Assembly (NCBI GenBank): GCA_964482235.1 | Contig: CAYZWU010000012.1 | Coordinates: 1 to 64,000, forward strand | Source of the DNA: CAYZWU01 sp964482235 | GTDB lineage: Bacteria > Planctomycetota > B15-G4 > CAYZWU01 | DNA: 64,000 bases | Direction: 5' to 3' | Part shown: in pieces, positions 1 to 9,132 of the stretch | How the letters are laid out: the number at the start of each line of letters is the position of its first letter | How positions within the stretch are numbered: position 1 is the first letter of the stretch | Translations under genes and position numbers: made by a program | The notes under the pieces: generated by a model | What the model saw: only the letters and a program-made list of their open reading frames with translations | What the model was told of the DNA's origin: nothing | Databases searched by the model: none

Positions 1-176
1 CAGACCATTATAGGTACTGCGCCGGGGGGCTGGCCTTCTCATTCCATCTTTAAGGCTGCTGGAAAGGAACGACCGCATCGAACCGTGCACGTTTTCGACT
101 CGTCTGTCGGGGTAAACAGACTTCCCTGTTAGTGGTAAGACCTGGAGCGGGTCGCCGAGATTTCATCCGGCTTGGC

Positions 177-2265
177 TTACTGCGTTTCACTGGGCTTCTC
201 TATTTGAAAATCGTCTTCGATGACGAGCAGGTTGGTGAGTCGCGATCCCGGGGCAAGCGGGCCTATCAGGGCTTGCAGGTAATGCTCTTCACCGGCGAGC
301 CAGTGATCAGGGATCTTTACGGGAAGCTCTGAGATTCCGTTGCTGCTGATGTCCGGCATCAGGAGTCTCGCTTCCAAGGGGAACTGAAGCCAGAGGTCGC
401 CGAAGGGTGTTGTTTGCGGTGGGTTCAGCTTTCCGGTGCCGAGGCCCAGCTCCACCGGAGAGGTACCTGGCGTGCCAATCACCTTGACCTTGCCCCAGGA
501 GCCAGGGATCACGCTTCCGGTGTAGTAGAGATGCTCGTGGAACTCGTCGCATCCCAAGTCAACGGCAGTTCCTGCAATACGAGGATCCCCTTCGTAGTCC
601 TCTGTCGGCAGGCCGGGAGCCAAGTTGGTTCCAGCTTCGCGGCACGGGGAGTTATAGGTCAAATGGTAGTCCCGAGTATCGTTTGAGACAAACAGGGGAT
701 CCGAGTCGATGTTCCCGTTTCCTGGCCAGCCGCCCCTCACGTTCGAGTACCTGATGATGGGTTCGCTGCTGTACTTGACATAGATCTCGTTATCCAGGGG
801 GATGGCATTATTCCAGAAAATGCAGTTGACGAAAGCGGGATAGACGTACCACAAGTCGCAGTAGGCACCCGCCCCCCTGTCCGCCCTGTTATCCGCAACG
901 GTACAGTTCGTCAAGGTGCCATAAAACTCGCAGTAGATTCCGCCTCCCTCCTCCGCATCGTTCCGAGCAATGACGCAATTGACGACCTCCATCTCACACA
1001 TCTCGATGTACATCCCGCCTCCTCTCCATTGAGCCCTGTTCCGGAAGAGGAAGTTGCGAAAAAATAATGGATCTCCGTAGTCGCAATAGATGCCGCCGCC
1101 CTCACCAGCCTTGTTCCTTTCGAAAGTGTTGTCTATCAACGTTAGTCTATAAGGCGATGTTGTCATGATATAAATCCCCCCTCCCTTTCCATCTTCCCAG
1201 GAGGCCGAGTTTCCGTGAATCGAGTTTCCGGAGACAGTCACTGGATCGATGGAGTGACAGAACCACCAAATTGCGCCTCCATCCTCGCCGGCGGTGTTGT
1301 TCTCAATGAGGTTATTCGTTATTTCCTGGGGGGGAGAGTAACAGTAGAGCCCGCCACCGTTTCCTGTCTCTGCGATGTTTCCGGATATAATGTTCTCGGT
1401 GATAACGGGCCAGGAATCGATGACCATACCGATTCCTCCTGACAAGCTAGCTGATATATTATCAGATATTTGACAGCCCGTAATTATCGGTGAGGAACGC
1501 TCACATCCGATTCCGCCATGACAGCCTGCCGTGTTTCCAACAACCGTACAACCGGAAATCGTGGGATTGGAATACCAGCGTAGACGAATCGCACCTCATC
1601 CAGAGGCATCGTTAGCAGTGAAGAGACAGGCGTCGATGACCGGGGATGATTCTCGGCAGTAGATACCTCCTCCACCGTCCCACGAGCCATAACACGTATT
1701 GCCTTGAAACGTGCTGGACGAAATTTGTCCCCCCGAGTTCTCGAAGAAGCCAATACCCCCCCCCTCCTTCGGCTGCCGTGTTCCCAAGGAACAAGCAGTC
1801 CGTGATTTCAGGACATGCATTCCTCGTCCCGACCCCTCCTCCTTGGTCAGCTGAATTGTCCTTGACCGTGCAGCCGTTGACCGTCGCACTGCTGTTCAGC
1901 AGGTAGATCCCCCCTCCCTCATACCAGCTATAAGTGGCGTTGAAAGTCCCGGTCCCGTTCTGGATCGTGAAGCCTTCCAATACTGACGTATGATCCTCAC
2001 CGCTTTCGAATGTAACCACTGTCCCCGCACTGTTGCCGTCGATGATCGTCACATCAGGCCCCTGCTCACTCTGAACAGTGATCGCCTTTCCCAGGAAGTC
2101 GATGTTCTCGACGTAGGTGCCCGGTCTCACGACCACCGTATCCCCGTCCACGGCCGCAGTGATAGCGTCCTGGATCGTCGCGTGGTCGTCAGGGACATAG
2201 ATCGTGGCAGAGAAGCAGACAGTCTGGAGGAAAAGAAAACCCACAAGGAAAGACAGCACTCTCAT
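177..2265 (-). pseudogene. Secreted right-handed beta-helix repeat protein, interrupted by a frameshift and an in-frame stop
   Basis: The N-terminus at 2265 carries a signal peptide (hydrophobic stretch ending near VCFSA) followed by the PDDHATIQDAI-type start seen in secreted parallel beta-helix proteins, then many short turns with G-G-G-I-Y and D-N-x-A motifs. The reading frame is lost at a run of nine G on the coding strand (1756-1764). With one G fewer the beta-helix continues in the next frame. That frame then meets a single TGA at 1596-1598, after which the same frame continues to 177 with the same motif style. The last ~100 residues leave the repeat and form a separate, probably beta-rich domain. 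Intact length would be about 695 residues. It could be a decayed gene, a phase-variable surface protein, or an assembly error near the scaffold end. The sequence alone cannot separate these. Confidence 0.8.
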
Positions 2266-2317
2266 GACGTTTCACCGAAAGATGGAGTCCAGGCGTCAAG
2301 TTCCCTATCAGCGGACG

Positions 2318-2345
2318 ATTATATCGCAAGGCGTGGAAGGGTAAA
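2318..2345 (-). promoter_or_regulatory. Candidate sigma-70 promoter of the beta-helix gene
   Basis: On the minus strand a TTTACC (2340-2345) lies 16 nt upstream of a perfect TATAAT (2318-2323), about 53 nt before the ATG at 2265. This is a consensus match only. Confidence 0.45.
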
Positions 2346-2388
2346 AGAGGGTTGATGCCCCACACGGGTCACGTCAAGGCGTACAAAT

Positions 2389-2468
2389 CGGTGGAGGGCG
2401 GTTCTTTCCAGCCCCCTTTCGGCCCGTCTTCGGGACGCCTGGGGGCTGGAAAGGACCGCCCGCCACCG
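2389..2468. repeat. 80-nt long imperfect palindrome in an intergenic region
   Basis: The 28-nt arms 2389-2416 and 2441-2468 are inverted copies matching at 26 of 28 positions, with a further small hairpin around TTCG in the 24-nt centre. It lies downstream of the L,D-transpeptidase gene and upstream of the beta-helix promoter. No T-run follows on the minus strand, so it is not a classical intrinsic terminator, though it may stop or pause transcription or stabilise the mRNA 3' end. A second element of similar design, but without obvious sequence identity, is at 51349-51440. Confidence 0.7.
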
Positions 2469-2546
2469 ACCGGAAGCCCCCCTGCTGCGGCTCCGCACAG
2501 AATCAACAATCATCCAGTTGAAGAAAAGAGTGCAAGCTGGGAGAAG

Positions 2547-3608
2547 CTACAGAATCTCCACCTCGGTGCCGCGCGCAAGAAGCTCGAAGAGGTGCTCCAC
2601 GTCCTCGTTGAGAAGACGGACGCAGCCCTCGGAGAGGTCCATGCCTATCGATGCGGGATCCTCGGTTCCGTGGATTCCGTAGCCCTTGAACTGGTCCGAG
2701 GCGAGGCCGACCCACCGCGTGCCCAGGGGGTTTCGCGGGTCGCCGAAGGGGATGCCCTTCCACTCGGGGTTGACCTGCTTGGTGCTGACCACGAAGAGGC
2801 CTCGCGGCGTGCTGTTCTCCTTGCCGAGGCCGACCCTGTAGGCCTCCAGCAGGGTGTCGCCGAGGAAGACGCCCATCAGCCAGGCCTTCTTCCAGACCTT
2901 GGCCGTGATCTTCCTGCTGGGGAGCTTGAGCGTCTGGTCGGGGAAGATCGTGTCGGTCGGCATGTTGTTCAGCCACTTCACCACGCCGATCTCCACGGGG
3001 AGATTGTTGCGGCGGCCGTACCCCCGGCAGATGTCCCAGAGGTTGTCGCCGGCCTTGACCGTGTAGTTCGCGCAGGCATCCGACACGCTGATCGACTGGG
3101 GCAGCTTGCCGTTCAGATCCCTGGTGAGCGCCACGATGCGCATCGCCTTGTCCGCTCCGAGCGACGGGTTCTTCAGGAGAAACCGGCTCAGCTTGACGCG
3201 CTTCTCCGCATCGGATTCGAGCTTCTCGATCGTGGCAAGGACCGCGTCGACCGCCTCGGAGGACAGCGGCGTCTGGGAGAGAAGGTCGTCGATGGCCGCT
3301 CCCGCCTCCTCGCTCCGGCCCAGCGCTTGCAGGCACTGCTGCCTGGCAACGAGATCCTTCACCGAGAGAGGCCCCTTCTCCCCGGCCTTGTCGAGGATCT
3401 GCAGGGCCTCCCGGTACTGCTTCTTCTCGATGAAGCCGGCCACCCTGTGGGATACGGACGACAGGGTGGGACTCTTGCCCGGCCCCTCGTATTCTTCGTT
3501 CACTACGATGGTGTCGTTTTCTTTCTCGGCCGGCCCGAAAAGGTCATCCCAGAAAAGGACGAGAGCAATCACAGCAGCAACCAGGACAACGATAAGAGAT
3601 TTCATCAA
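2547..3608 (-). CDS. LysM-containing L,D-transpeptidase (YkuD family)
   Basis: This 353-residue envelope enzyme is predicted to make 3-3 peptidoglycan cross-links or attach partners to peptidoglycan. Residues 5-20 form an N-terminal membrane anchor or signal. Residues ~50-170 look like helical TPR-type repeats. A LysM peptidoglycan-binding domain sits at ~181-230 (VKAGDNLWDICRGYG). The YkuD catalytic domain fills ~236-353, with the conserved His313 (GIHGT) and the S-x-G-C-x-R signature giving catalytic Cys329. All catalytic motif residues are present. It stands alone between the rplT operon terminator and the beta-helix gene. The domain order TPR-LysM-YkuD is unusual but each part is recognisable, so the family call is firm; the exact substrate is not known. 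Confidence 0.93.
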   Translation of the reverse strand: MMKSLIVVLVAAVIALVLFWDDLFGPAEKENDTIVVNEEYEGPGKSPTLSSVSHRVAGFIEKKQYREALQILDKAGEKGPLSVKDLVARQQCLQALGRSEEAGAAIDDLLSQTPLSSEAVDAVLATIEKLESDAEKRVKLSRFLLKNPSLGADKAMRIVALTRDLNGKLPQSISVSDACANYTVKAGDNLWDICRGYGRRNNLPVEIGVVKWLNNMPTDTIFPDQTLKLPSRKITAKVWKKAWLMGVFLGDTLLEAYRVGLGKENSTPRGLFVVSTKQVNPEWKGIPFGDPRNPLGTRWVGLASDQFKGYGIHGTEDPASIGMDLSEGCVRLLNEDVEHLFELLARGTEVEIL

Positions 3609-3695
3609 CGCCTCCGCACATCGGCGAGTTGAAGGGGGGTAGGAATTCCGACTGTGTTGTTGAGTTTACACGAGGGAGAGGTGTGGTTAAAGAAA

Positions 3696-3722
3696 AAAGC
3701 CTGTCGCGTCGCGACAGGCTTT
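3696..3722 (-). terminator. Intrinsic terminator of the rplT operon
   Basis: A perfect 12-bp stem (3696-3707 with 3711-3722) closes a 3-nt loop and, on the minus strand, runs into T residues (complement of the A-run at 3693-3698). It lies 366 nt beyond the rplT stop and is the first strong terminator after the ATP synthase and translation gene block. Confidence 0.9.
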
Positions 3723-4088
3723 AATAATTAGGAACCTCCGCCAAAGGCCGTTCGAAATGAAACAAATAGAACCTATGATTCAAGTGGGTTCCTGAACAGA
3801 ACGAATCGGATTCTACCGCAAGGGAAGACTCGTTATCGCTCTCTGACCTCGCAACCCTATCATAGGAAGTTAGTTCTTTTTTCGCTTCAAGATAACGAAC
3901 CAGGCAGAGGTCATGTTCGAAAATCATCCTATCAGCTCGCTGCCTTCTTGCCAAGATAATTCTGAATCGATGAGGCCGCCGGCGAGGGTGTGTGAAAGCG
4001 GTTCTGCGCTCGATGAAAAAAGAAGAAAGGACCGAACATCCGAACGGCCCTTTCGCTTGATATCTTGTCGCGTGATGAAGGAAACGCA
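3723..4088. other. Intergenic region without a recognisable gene
   Basis: These 366 bases between the rplT stop and its terminator would be a long 3' untranslated region. Open frames here have no family-like sequence and no convincing ribosome site. I see no tRNA-like or known riboswitch-like fold by eye. Confidence 0.6.
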
Positions 4089-4448
4089 TCAACCGCTGAG
4101 AGCGGCCTTGGACTTCTCGACGAGCTCGTTGAACGCCGCCTCGTCGTGGATGGCGATCTCTGACATCATCTTCCTGTCGATCCGGATTCCGGCCTTGTTC
4201 AAGCCGTCCATGAAGCGGCTGTAGTTCATGCCGTTGGCACGAGCCGCGGCGTTGATCCTGATGATCCAAAGCTTCCGGAAATCCCTCTTTCTCTTCTTGC
4301 GATCCCGGTACGCGAAGGCACCCGCTCTGAGAAGCGTCTCCTTGGCGGTACGGAAAAGCTTGCTCCTGCTGCCGCGGAAACCCTTGGCAGCCTTGAGTGT
4401 CTTCTTGTGCCGTCTGCGGCCGATCTTGCCTCTTTTTACCCTAGTCAT
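4089..4448 (-). CDS. rplT: 50S ribosomal protein L20
   Basis: The 119-residue product begins with the typical L20 basic N-terminus (TRVKRGKIGRRRHKKTLK) and keeps the family motifs KGFRGSRSKLFR, RKRDFRKLWI and the NGMNYSRFM region, ending at the usual length. L20 binds 23S rRNA early in 50S assembly and in many bacteria represses its own operon. It is the last gene of infC-rpmI-rplT. The often-following pheS-pheT genes are absent; a terminator lies downstream instead. Confidence 0.98.
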   Translation of the reverse strand: MTRVKRGKIGRRRHKKTLKAAKGFRGSRSKLFRTAKETLLRAGAFAYRDRKKRKRDFRKLWIIRINAAARANGMNYSRFMDGLNKAGIRIDRKMMSEIAIHDEAAFNELVEKSKAALSG

Positions 4449-4530
4449 TATCGAATCCTTCCACTACACGCTCTTCTGTAAGACGGATCCCGCACCAAGC
4501 TCTTCCACGGTTTGCGCCGAAGCGTCCCGT

Positions 4531-4731
4531 CTACTTGCTCGGCCTCAGGAGCTCGGCCATGTTCTTGGCGATCTTGCCTTCCAGAAGACATTGTTTCCTC
4601 AGGTGGCGCCTGCGGTTGCCGCTCTTGTGCGCCATCAGGTGACGGCGGCCGGCCTTGTTCATCTTCACCTTGCCACTCTTGGTTATCTTCAGTCTCTTCC
4701 TGACCGACTTCTTCGTTTTCAGCTTAGGCAT
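4531..4731 (-). CDS. rpmI: 50S ribosomal protein L35
   Basis: A 66-residue basic protein with the L35 hallmarks: start MPKLKTKKSVRKRLKIT, the central RRHLMAHKS motif and a C-terminal LLRPSK. It is a structural protein of the large ribosomal subunit. It lies in the universal infC-rpmI-rplT order, 82 nt upstream of rplT. Confidence 0.98.
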   Translation of the reverse strand: MPKLKTKKSVRKRLKITKSGKVKMNKAGRRHLMAHKSGNRRRHLRKQCLLEGKIAKNMAELLRPSK

Positions 4732-4853
4732 TGGTTCGGTACTCTACTTTAAAAAAACGTCTCTATCAATTCCGCCATCCCGAAGGGATGCGGCTTTTGC
4801 CATCTCTTCAAGAAACTGCCGTTCGTAGGGAAGGAACTCCCCTGGGCGGATTC

Positions 4854-5369
4854 CTACTTCTTGTGCATCAGCATGGTCATCCGTCGTCCTTCCATCTTCG
4901 GCATCTTCTCCACCTTTCCGATGTCCGAAAGGATCTCGATGATCTCCTTCATCACATCGACGCCGAGACTTACCCGGTCTCTCTCGCGTCCCCGGAAAAG
5001 CATGTTGAACTGGACCCTGTCCCCTTTATCCAGGAACTTCCGGGCCAGCCGGACTTTGGTTTCGAGATCATGCTTTTCGATCTTGGGGCGCAACCGGATC
5101 TCCTTGAGGACAACCTGATGCTGCTTGATCTTGGCCTGATGCTCCCTCTTTTTCTGGGAATACTTGAACTTGCCGAAATCCATGATCTTGCAGACCGGAG
5201 GATCGGCGGCCGGAGAAACCTCAACAAGGTTGAGATCCTTCTCCCGTGCCAGCGCTCTTGCCTCGTCGATTCCCAGAATTCCGATTTGTGCACCGGTGTC
5301 GTCTATCACACGAACACGTGCTATCCTGATCTGATCATCGACCCGAAAGGTTTGCTGTCGTTGATTCGT
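4854..5369 (-). CDS. infC: Translation initiation factor IF-3, probably using a non-canonical ACG start
   Basis: IF-3 keeps 30S subunits free and checks start-codon pairing. The sequence shows the N-domain (QIGILGIDEARALA), the linker (PPVCKIMDFGKFKYSQKKRE) and the C-domain to MTMLMHKK. The first standard start codon in frame is a GTG at 5309, but it would cut off conserved N-terminal residues (FRVDDQIRIARVRV). No ATG, GTG or TTG lies before them within the intergenic space. An AAGGAG (5377-5382) sits 7 nt before an ACG at 5367-5369, giving a normal 171-residue IF-3. Rare start codons are a known autoregulatory feature of infC (AUU in E. coli). I chose ACG on spacing and length; a different non-AUG start is possible. 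Confidence 0.9.
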   Translation of the reverse strand, partial: TNQRQQTFRVDDQIRIARVRVIDDTGAQIGILGIDEARALAREKDLNLVEVSPAADPPVCKIMDFGKFKYSQKKREHQAKIKQHQVVLKEIRLRPKIEKHDLETKVRLARKFLDKGDRVQFNMLFRGRERDRVSLGVDVMKEIIEILSDIGKVEKMPKMEGRRMTMLMHKK

Positions 5370-5413
5370 AAAGAATCTCCTTAATGAAACCTTCCCAAAG
5401 GGAAGTAACTCGT

Positions 5414-7327
5414 TTATGTCCTTGACGTTATCCGATTCTCGAGAAGAGAAACGAAATCATCCAAGCTCGTGGGACCGAGGTCCCCTTCTTTCCGCTCCCT
5501 TACCGAAACAGTCGAATTCGAAATTTCGCGGTCCCCTATGATAATCATGTACGGCACCTTTTCAAGGGTTGCCTCACGTATTTTGAAGCCGATTTTTTCA
5601 CTTCTGAGATCAGCCGCCGCCCGGACGCCCCTTTTCAGGAGCTCGTCGAGCCGGTTTTTCAGGTAGTCGTGATGGGCATCGGTCACGGAGAGTAGCTTGA
5701 CCTGGACCGGTGCGAGCCAGGGGGGCAGCGCTCCGGCGCAGTGCTCGATGTAGACCCCCATGAACCGCTCGATCGAACCCAGCATGGCCCGGTGGATCAT
5801 GACCGGCCTCTGCCGCTCGCCTTCCGTTGTAACATACTCCAGGTCAAAACGTTCCGGCATCGAGAAGTCGAGCTGGATCGTGCCGAGCTGCCACTCGCGC
5901 TTCATGGCGTCCTTGACCTTGAAATCGATCTTGGGACCGTAGAACACGCCCCCTCCGGGATCGATCTTGAACGGGTGGCCCTGGTCGTCGAGCACCGTCC
6001 GCAGAGCACCCTCGGAGAGTTCCCAGATCTCATCCGACCCGATCGACTTCTCCGGCCGGGTGGAGACGTAGATGGTGCACTCCTCGAAGCCGAAAACCTT
6101 GTAGGTTTCGAGAAACATCCGGATCTGCGAACGGATTTCCTGCTCGATCTGCTCCGGCGCGCAGAAGATATGCCCGTCGTCCTGCGAGAAGGACCGGACA
6201 CGGGTCAGGCCCGACGTGACTCCCGAAAGCTCGTACCTGTGGAGCCGTCCGAAATCGGCATACCGGATCGGCAGATCCCTGTAGCTGCGCACCTTCGTTT
6301 TGTAGATCATCACGTGTGTGGGGCAGTTCATCGGCTTCACGGCATACTCGCGGTTGTCGATGCTGGTGAAGAACATGTTCTCCTGGTAGTTGCCGTAGTG
6401 CCCGGAGCGATGCCAGAGGTCGACGGTCAGGATCTGGGGTGTGATCACCTCGGAGAAGCCGTAGGGGCCGTAGACGCTGCGCACGTAATCCACGAGAGCG
6501 TTGTAGATGAAGGCCCCCTTGGGATGGAAGAAAGCGTTGGCCGGTGCCTCGGGATGAAAGCTGAAGAGGTCGAGCTCGCGTCCCAGCTTCCTGTGGTCGC
6601 GCTTCTTCGCTTCCTCGAGCAAGGCCAGGTGCTGCTTCAGCTCCTTCTTCGCAAAGAAGGCCGTCCCGTAGATGCGCTGCAGCATCTGTCGGGTCGAATC
6701 GCCGCGCCAGTAGGCGCCGGCCACTTTCAGGAGCTTGAAAGCCGGCACCTTTCCCGTGGACTCGAGGTGCGGCCCGCGGCAAAGATCGAGGAACTCGCCC
6801 TGCCTGTAGAAGGAGAAGGTCGTATCCTCGAGCTCCTCCATGATCTCGGACTTGTAGGACTCCTTCCGCTCCTCCATCGCCTGCAGCGCCTCGTCGCGGG
6901 AGAGCATCACCCTGGCGATGGGAAGGTCCTCCTTCACGATCCGGGCCATCTCCGCCTCGATCTTCTCGAGGTCCGCGTCGGACAGCGTCACGTCGATGTC
7001 GAAGTCGTAGTAGAAGCCGTCCTCGATCGCCGGCCCGATCGCCAGGGAGGCGCCGGGATAGAGGCGCTTCACCGCCTGGGCCATGACGTGCGACACGGTG
7101 TGCCGCAGTACCCCGAGGGCTTCCTCGTCCCTTGTCGTCACCACGCGGAGCGAGGCGTCCTTTTCGACCGGCGTTGACAGATCGACAGGCTCCTCGTCGA
7201 GAAAGGCCATCACGGCCTGCCTGCGAAGCCCGGCACCGATCCCCTCCACCACCGATCCCACGGCGGCGCCCTTCTCGGCCTCGATCACCGAGCCGTCAGG
7301 AAGCTTGATGCTGATCTTCTCGCCCAT
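5414..7327 (-). CDS. thrS: Threonine-tRNA ligase
   Basis: The 637-residue cytoplasmic enzyme charges tRNA-Thr. An N-terminal TGS domain (MGEKISIKLPDGS) is followed by the editing domain with the HTxSH-type motif (RHTVSHVMAQA), the class II core with motif 2 region, zinc-ligand Cys in the MNCPTH motif, DDGHIFC, and motif 3 region IHRAMLGSIERFMG, then the anticodon-binding domain. The frame is open further upstream to 7432, but those residues overlap aspS and lack similarity, so the ATG at 7327 is the start. It lies 23 nt after aspS and upstream of infC in one transcript. Confidence 0.97.
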   Translation of the reverse strand: MGEKISIKLPDGSVIEAEKGAAVGSVVEGIGAGLRRQAVMAFLDEEPVDLSTPVEKDASLRVVTTRDEEALGVLRHTVSHVMAQAVKRLYPGASLAIGPAIEDGFYYDFDIDVTLSDADLEKIEAEMARIVKEDLPIARVMLSRDEALQAMEERKESYKSEIMEELEDTTFSFYRQGEFLDLCRGPHLESTGKVPAFKLLKVAGAYWRGDSTRQMLQRIYGTAFFAKKELKQHLALLEEAKKRDHRKLGRELDLFSFHPEAPANAFFHPKGAFIYNALVDYVRSVYGPYGFSEVITPQILTVDLWHRSGHYGNYQENMFFTSIDNREYAVKPMNCPTHVMIYKTKVRSYRDLPIRYADFGRLHRYELSGVTSGLTRVRSFSQDDGHIFCAPEQIEQEIRSQIRMFLETYKVFGFEECTIYVSTRPEKSIGSDEIWELSEGALRTVLDDQGHPFKIDPGGGVFYGPKIDFKVKDAMKREWQLGTIQLDFSMPERFDLEYVTTEGERQRPVMIHRAMLGSIERFMGVYIEHCAGALPPWLAPVQVKLLSVTDAHHDYLKNRLDELLKRGVRAAADLRSEKIGFKIREATLEKVPYMIIIGDREISNSTVSVRERKEGDLGPTSLDDFVSLLENRITSRT

Positions 7328-7350
7328 CTCTCTCTCTTTTCGTTCTTCGA

Positions 7351-9132
7351 TCAATCGTGATCGGCCCGGCTGATGCCAAGCTCGCCCAGGATCGCGTCCC
7401 GAACCGGCGAGGGGGCATCGGTCATCAGGCATGAGGCGGATGTCGTCTTGGGAAAGGCAATCACGTCCCTGATGTTGTCGTTGTCGGTAAGGAGCATGAC
7501 GAGCCTGTCGATTCCCACGGCGAAGCCGGCATGCGGCGGAGCGCCGAACTCGAAGGCATCGAGGAGGAAACCGAACTTCTCCCTGGCGATTTCCCCGGTG
7601 ATGCCCAGCGCGTTGAAGACCCGGCTCTGAAGCTTGCTGTCGTGAATTCTCACCGAACCGGAGCCCAGCTCGAAGCCGTCCATCACGAGGTCGTAGGCCC
7701 GGGCCTTCATCGACGCGGGATCCTTCTCCAGATGACCTTCGTACTCCTCGACGGGGGCCGTGAAGGGATGATGCGACGGGCCGATCTCGCCCGAGTCCGG
7801 ATCGGTCTCGAACATCGGAAAGTCGACGATCCAGCAGAGGTTGTTTCTTCCCTCGGCCAGCTCGTGGCGCTTTCCCAGGAGAACCCTGAGCTCCCCCAGG
7901 GAGCGGTGGACGGTCATCGGTGCGTCGGCGACCATGAGGATCAGATCGCCCGGTCCCGCCTTGGCCGCGTCCTTGATCTTCTCCAGATCAGCGGGCTCGA
8001 AGAACTTCGCGATGGGCGACGAGAGGCCGTCGTCCTGGACCTTGATCCACGCCACGCCCTTGGCGCCGTAGTCGGCGGCGAACTCCTCGAGCTCCTTGAT
8101 CTGCTTCCGCGAATAGGCGGCGCAGCCCGGTGCCGTGATCCCCATCACGCGGCCGCCGCTCGACGCCGCCTGGCTGAAGATCCGGAAGCCGCACCCTGCC
8201 ACGGTTTCGGTCAGATCGAAAAGCTCCATCCCGAAGCGGAGGTCGGGCTTGTCGGTCCCGAAGCGGGTGAGCGCATCGGTGTACGTCATGCGAGGGAATG
8301 GCACGGCCGGCGCCTCGTTCTCCACGGCCCGGCATGCGGCGCAGACGGCCTGCTCCATCACGTCGAAGACATCGTTCTCCTCGACGAAGGACATCTCCAC
8401 ATCGAGCTGGGTGAACTCGGGCTGCCTGTCGGCCCGGAGGTCCTCGTCGCGGAAGCACTTCACCACCTGGAAGTACCGGTCGATCCCCCCCACCATGAGA
8501 AGCTGCTTGAACAGCTGGGGCGACTGGGGCAGGGCATAGAAGAATCCGCGACGGATCCGCGAGGGGACGAGATAGTCCCTGGCGCCCTCGGGAGTCGACT
8601 TCGTGAGCACCGGCGTTTCCACCTCGATGAAGCCGACATCGGAAAGGGCTTCTCTGAGAGCCCGGATCACCTTGTGGCGCTGGACGAGGTTTTCCTGCAT
8701 CGCCCTCTTCCTGATGTCGAGATACCGGTAGCGTAGCCGGATCTCATCCGACACGGGCGTGTCCACGGCGATCTCGAAGGGAGGCGTCTTCGACGGATTC
8801 AGGATCTCGATCTTCCCGGCCGTGATCTCCACCTCGCCGGTGGGGCGATTCGGATTGATTGCCTCGGGCGGGCGGGGCTTGACGATACCCTGAACGGCCA
8901 CGACGTACTCGGGCTTGATCTCCTTGGCAGCCGAGATCAACTCCTTGCGGCTGCTCGGATCGAGAGCGACCTGCGTGATGCCGTAGCGATCCCTGAGGTC
9001 GATGAAGACAAGATGCCCATGATCGCGGCGAGAGTCGACCCAGCCGTTGAGGATCACCTCTCCGTTGACATCGCTCTTTCTCAGCTCGCCGCAGGTATGG
9101 GTTCTTTTCAGGAAGGATCCGTTATCCGTCAC
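7351..9132 (-). CDS. aspS: Aspartate-tRNA ligase, bacterial type
   Basis: This 593-residue enzyme has the N-terminal OB-fold anticodon domain (LNGWVDSRRDHGHLVFIDLR), class II motifs (RYRYLDIRK, FRDEDLRADRQPEFTQLD) and the large bacterial GAD insertion, and ends with motif 3 (GIDRLVMLLTDNDNIRDVI). It starts with GTG at 9132, overlapping the atpC stop by 11 nt, so it is translationally coupled to the ATP synthase operon, which is not a common arrangement. Whether it charges Asp only or also Asn cannot be told from the sequence alone. Confidence 0.97.
   Translation of the reverse strand: MTDNGSFLKRTHTCGELRKSDVNGEVILNGWVDSRRDHGHLVFIDLRDRYGITQVALDPSSRKELISAAKEIKPEYVVAVQGIVKPRPPEAINPNRPTGEVEITAGKIEILNPSKTPPFEIAVDTPVSDEIRLRYRYLDIRKRAMQENLVQRHKVIRALREALSDVGFIEVETPVLTKSTPEGARDYLVPSRIRRGFFYALPQSPQLFKQLLMVGGIDRYFQVVKCFRDEDLRADRQPEFTQLDVEMSFVEENDVFDVMEQAVCAACRAVENEAPAVPFPRMTYTDALTRFGTDKPDLRFGMELFDLTETVAGCGFRIFSQAASSGGRVMGITAPGCAAYSRKQIKELEEFAADYGAKGVAWIKVQDDGLSSPIAKFFEPADLEKIKDAAKAGPGDLILMVADAPMTVHRSLGELRVLLGKRHELAEGRNNLCWIVDFPMFETDPDSGEIGPSHHPFTAPVEEYEGHLEKDPASMKARAYDLVMDGFELGSGSVRIHDSKLQSRVFNALGITGEIAREKFGFLLDAFEFGAPPHAGFAVGIDRLVMLLTDNDNIRDVIAFPKTTSASCLMTDAPSPVRDAILGELGISRADHD

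Noticed and set aside
1596..1598. TGA read as selenocysteine or as a reassigned codon
   Set aside because: TGA ends many intact genes in the window, including yidD and rqcH, and no selenocysteine-type neighbours or catalytic context exist in a beta-helix repeat.
2352..3632. 426-codon plus-strand frame opposite the L,D-transpeptidase
   Set aside because: The opposite strand has complete LysM and YkuD motifs; the plus frame has none.
3721..4269. 182-codon minus-strand frame over the rplT end and 3' region
   Set aside because: It overlaps rplT in another frame and runs into the terminator; no ribosome site or similarity.
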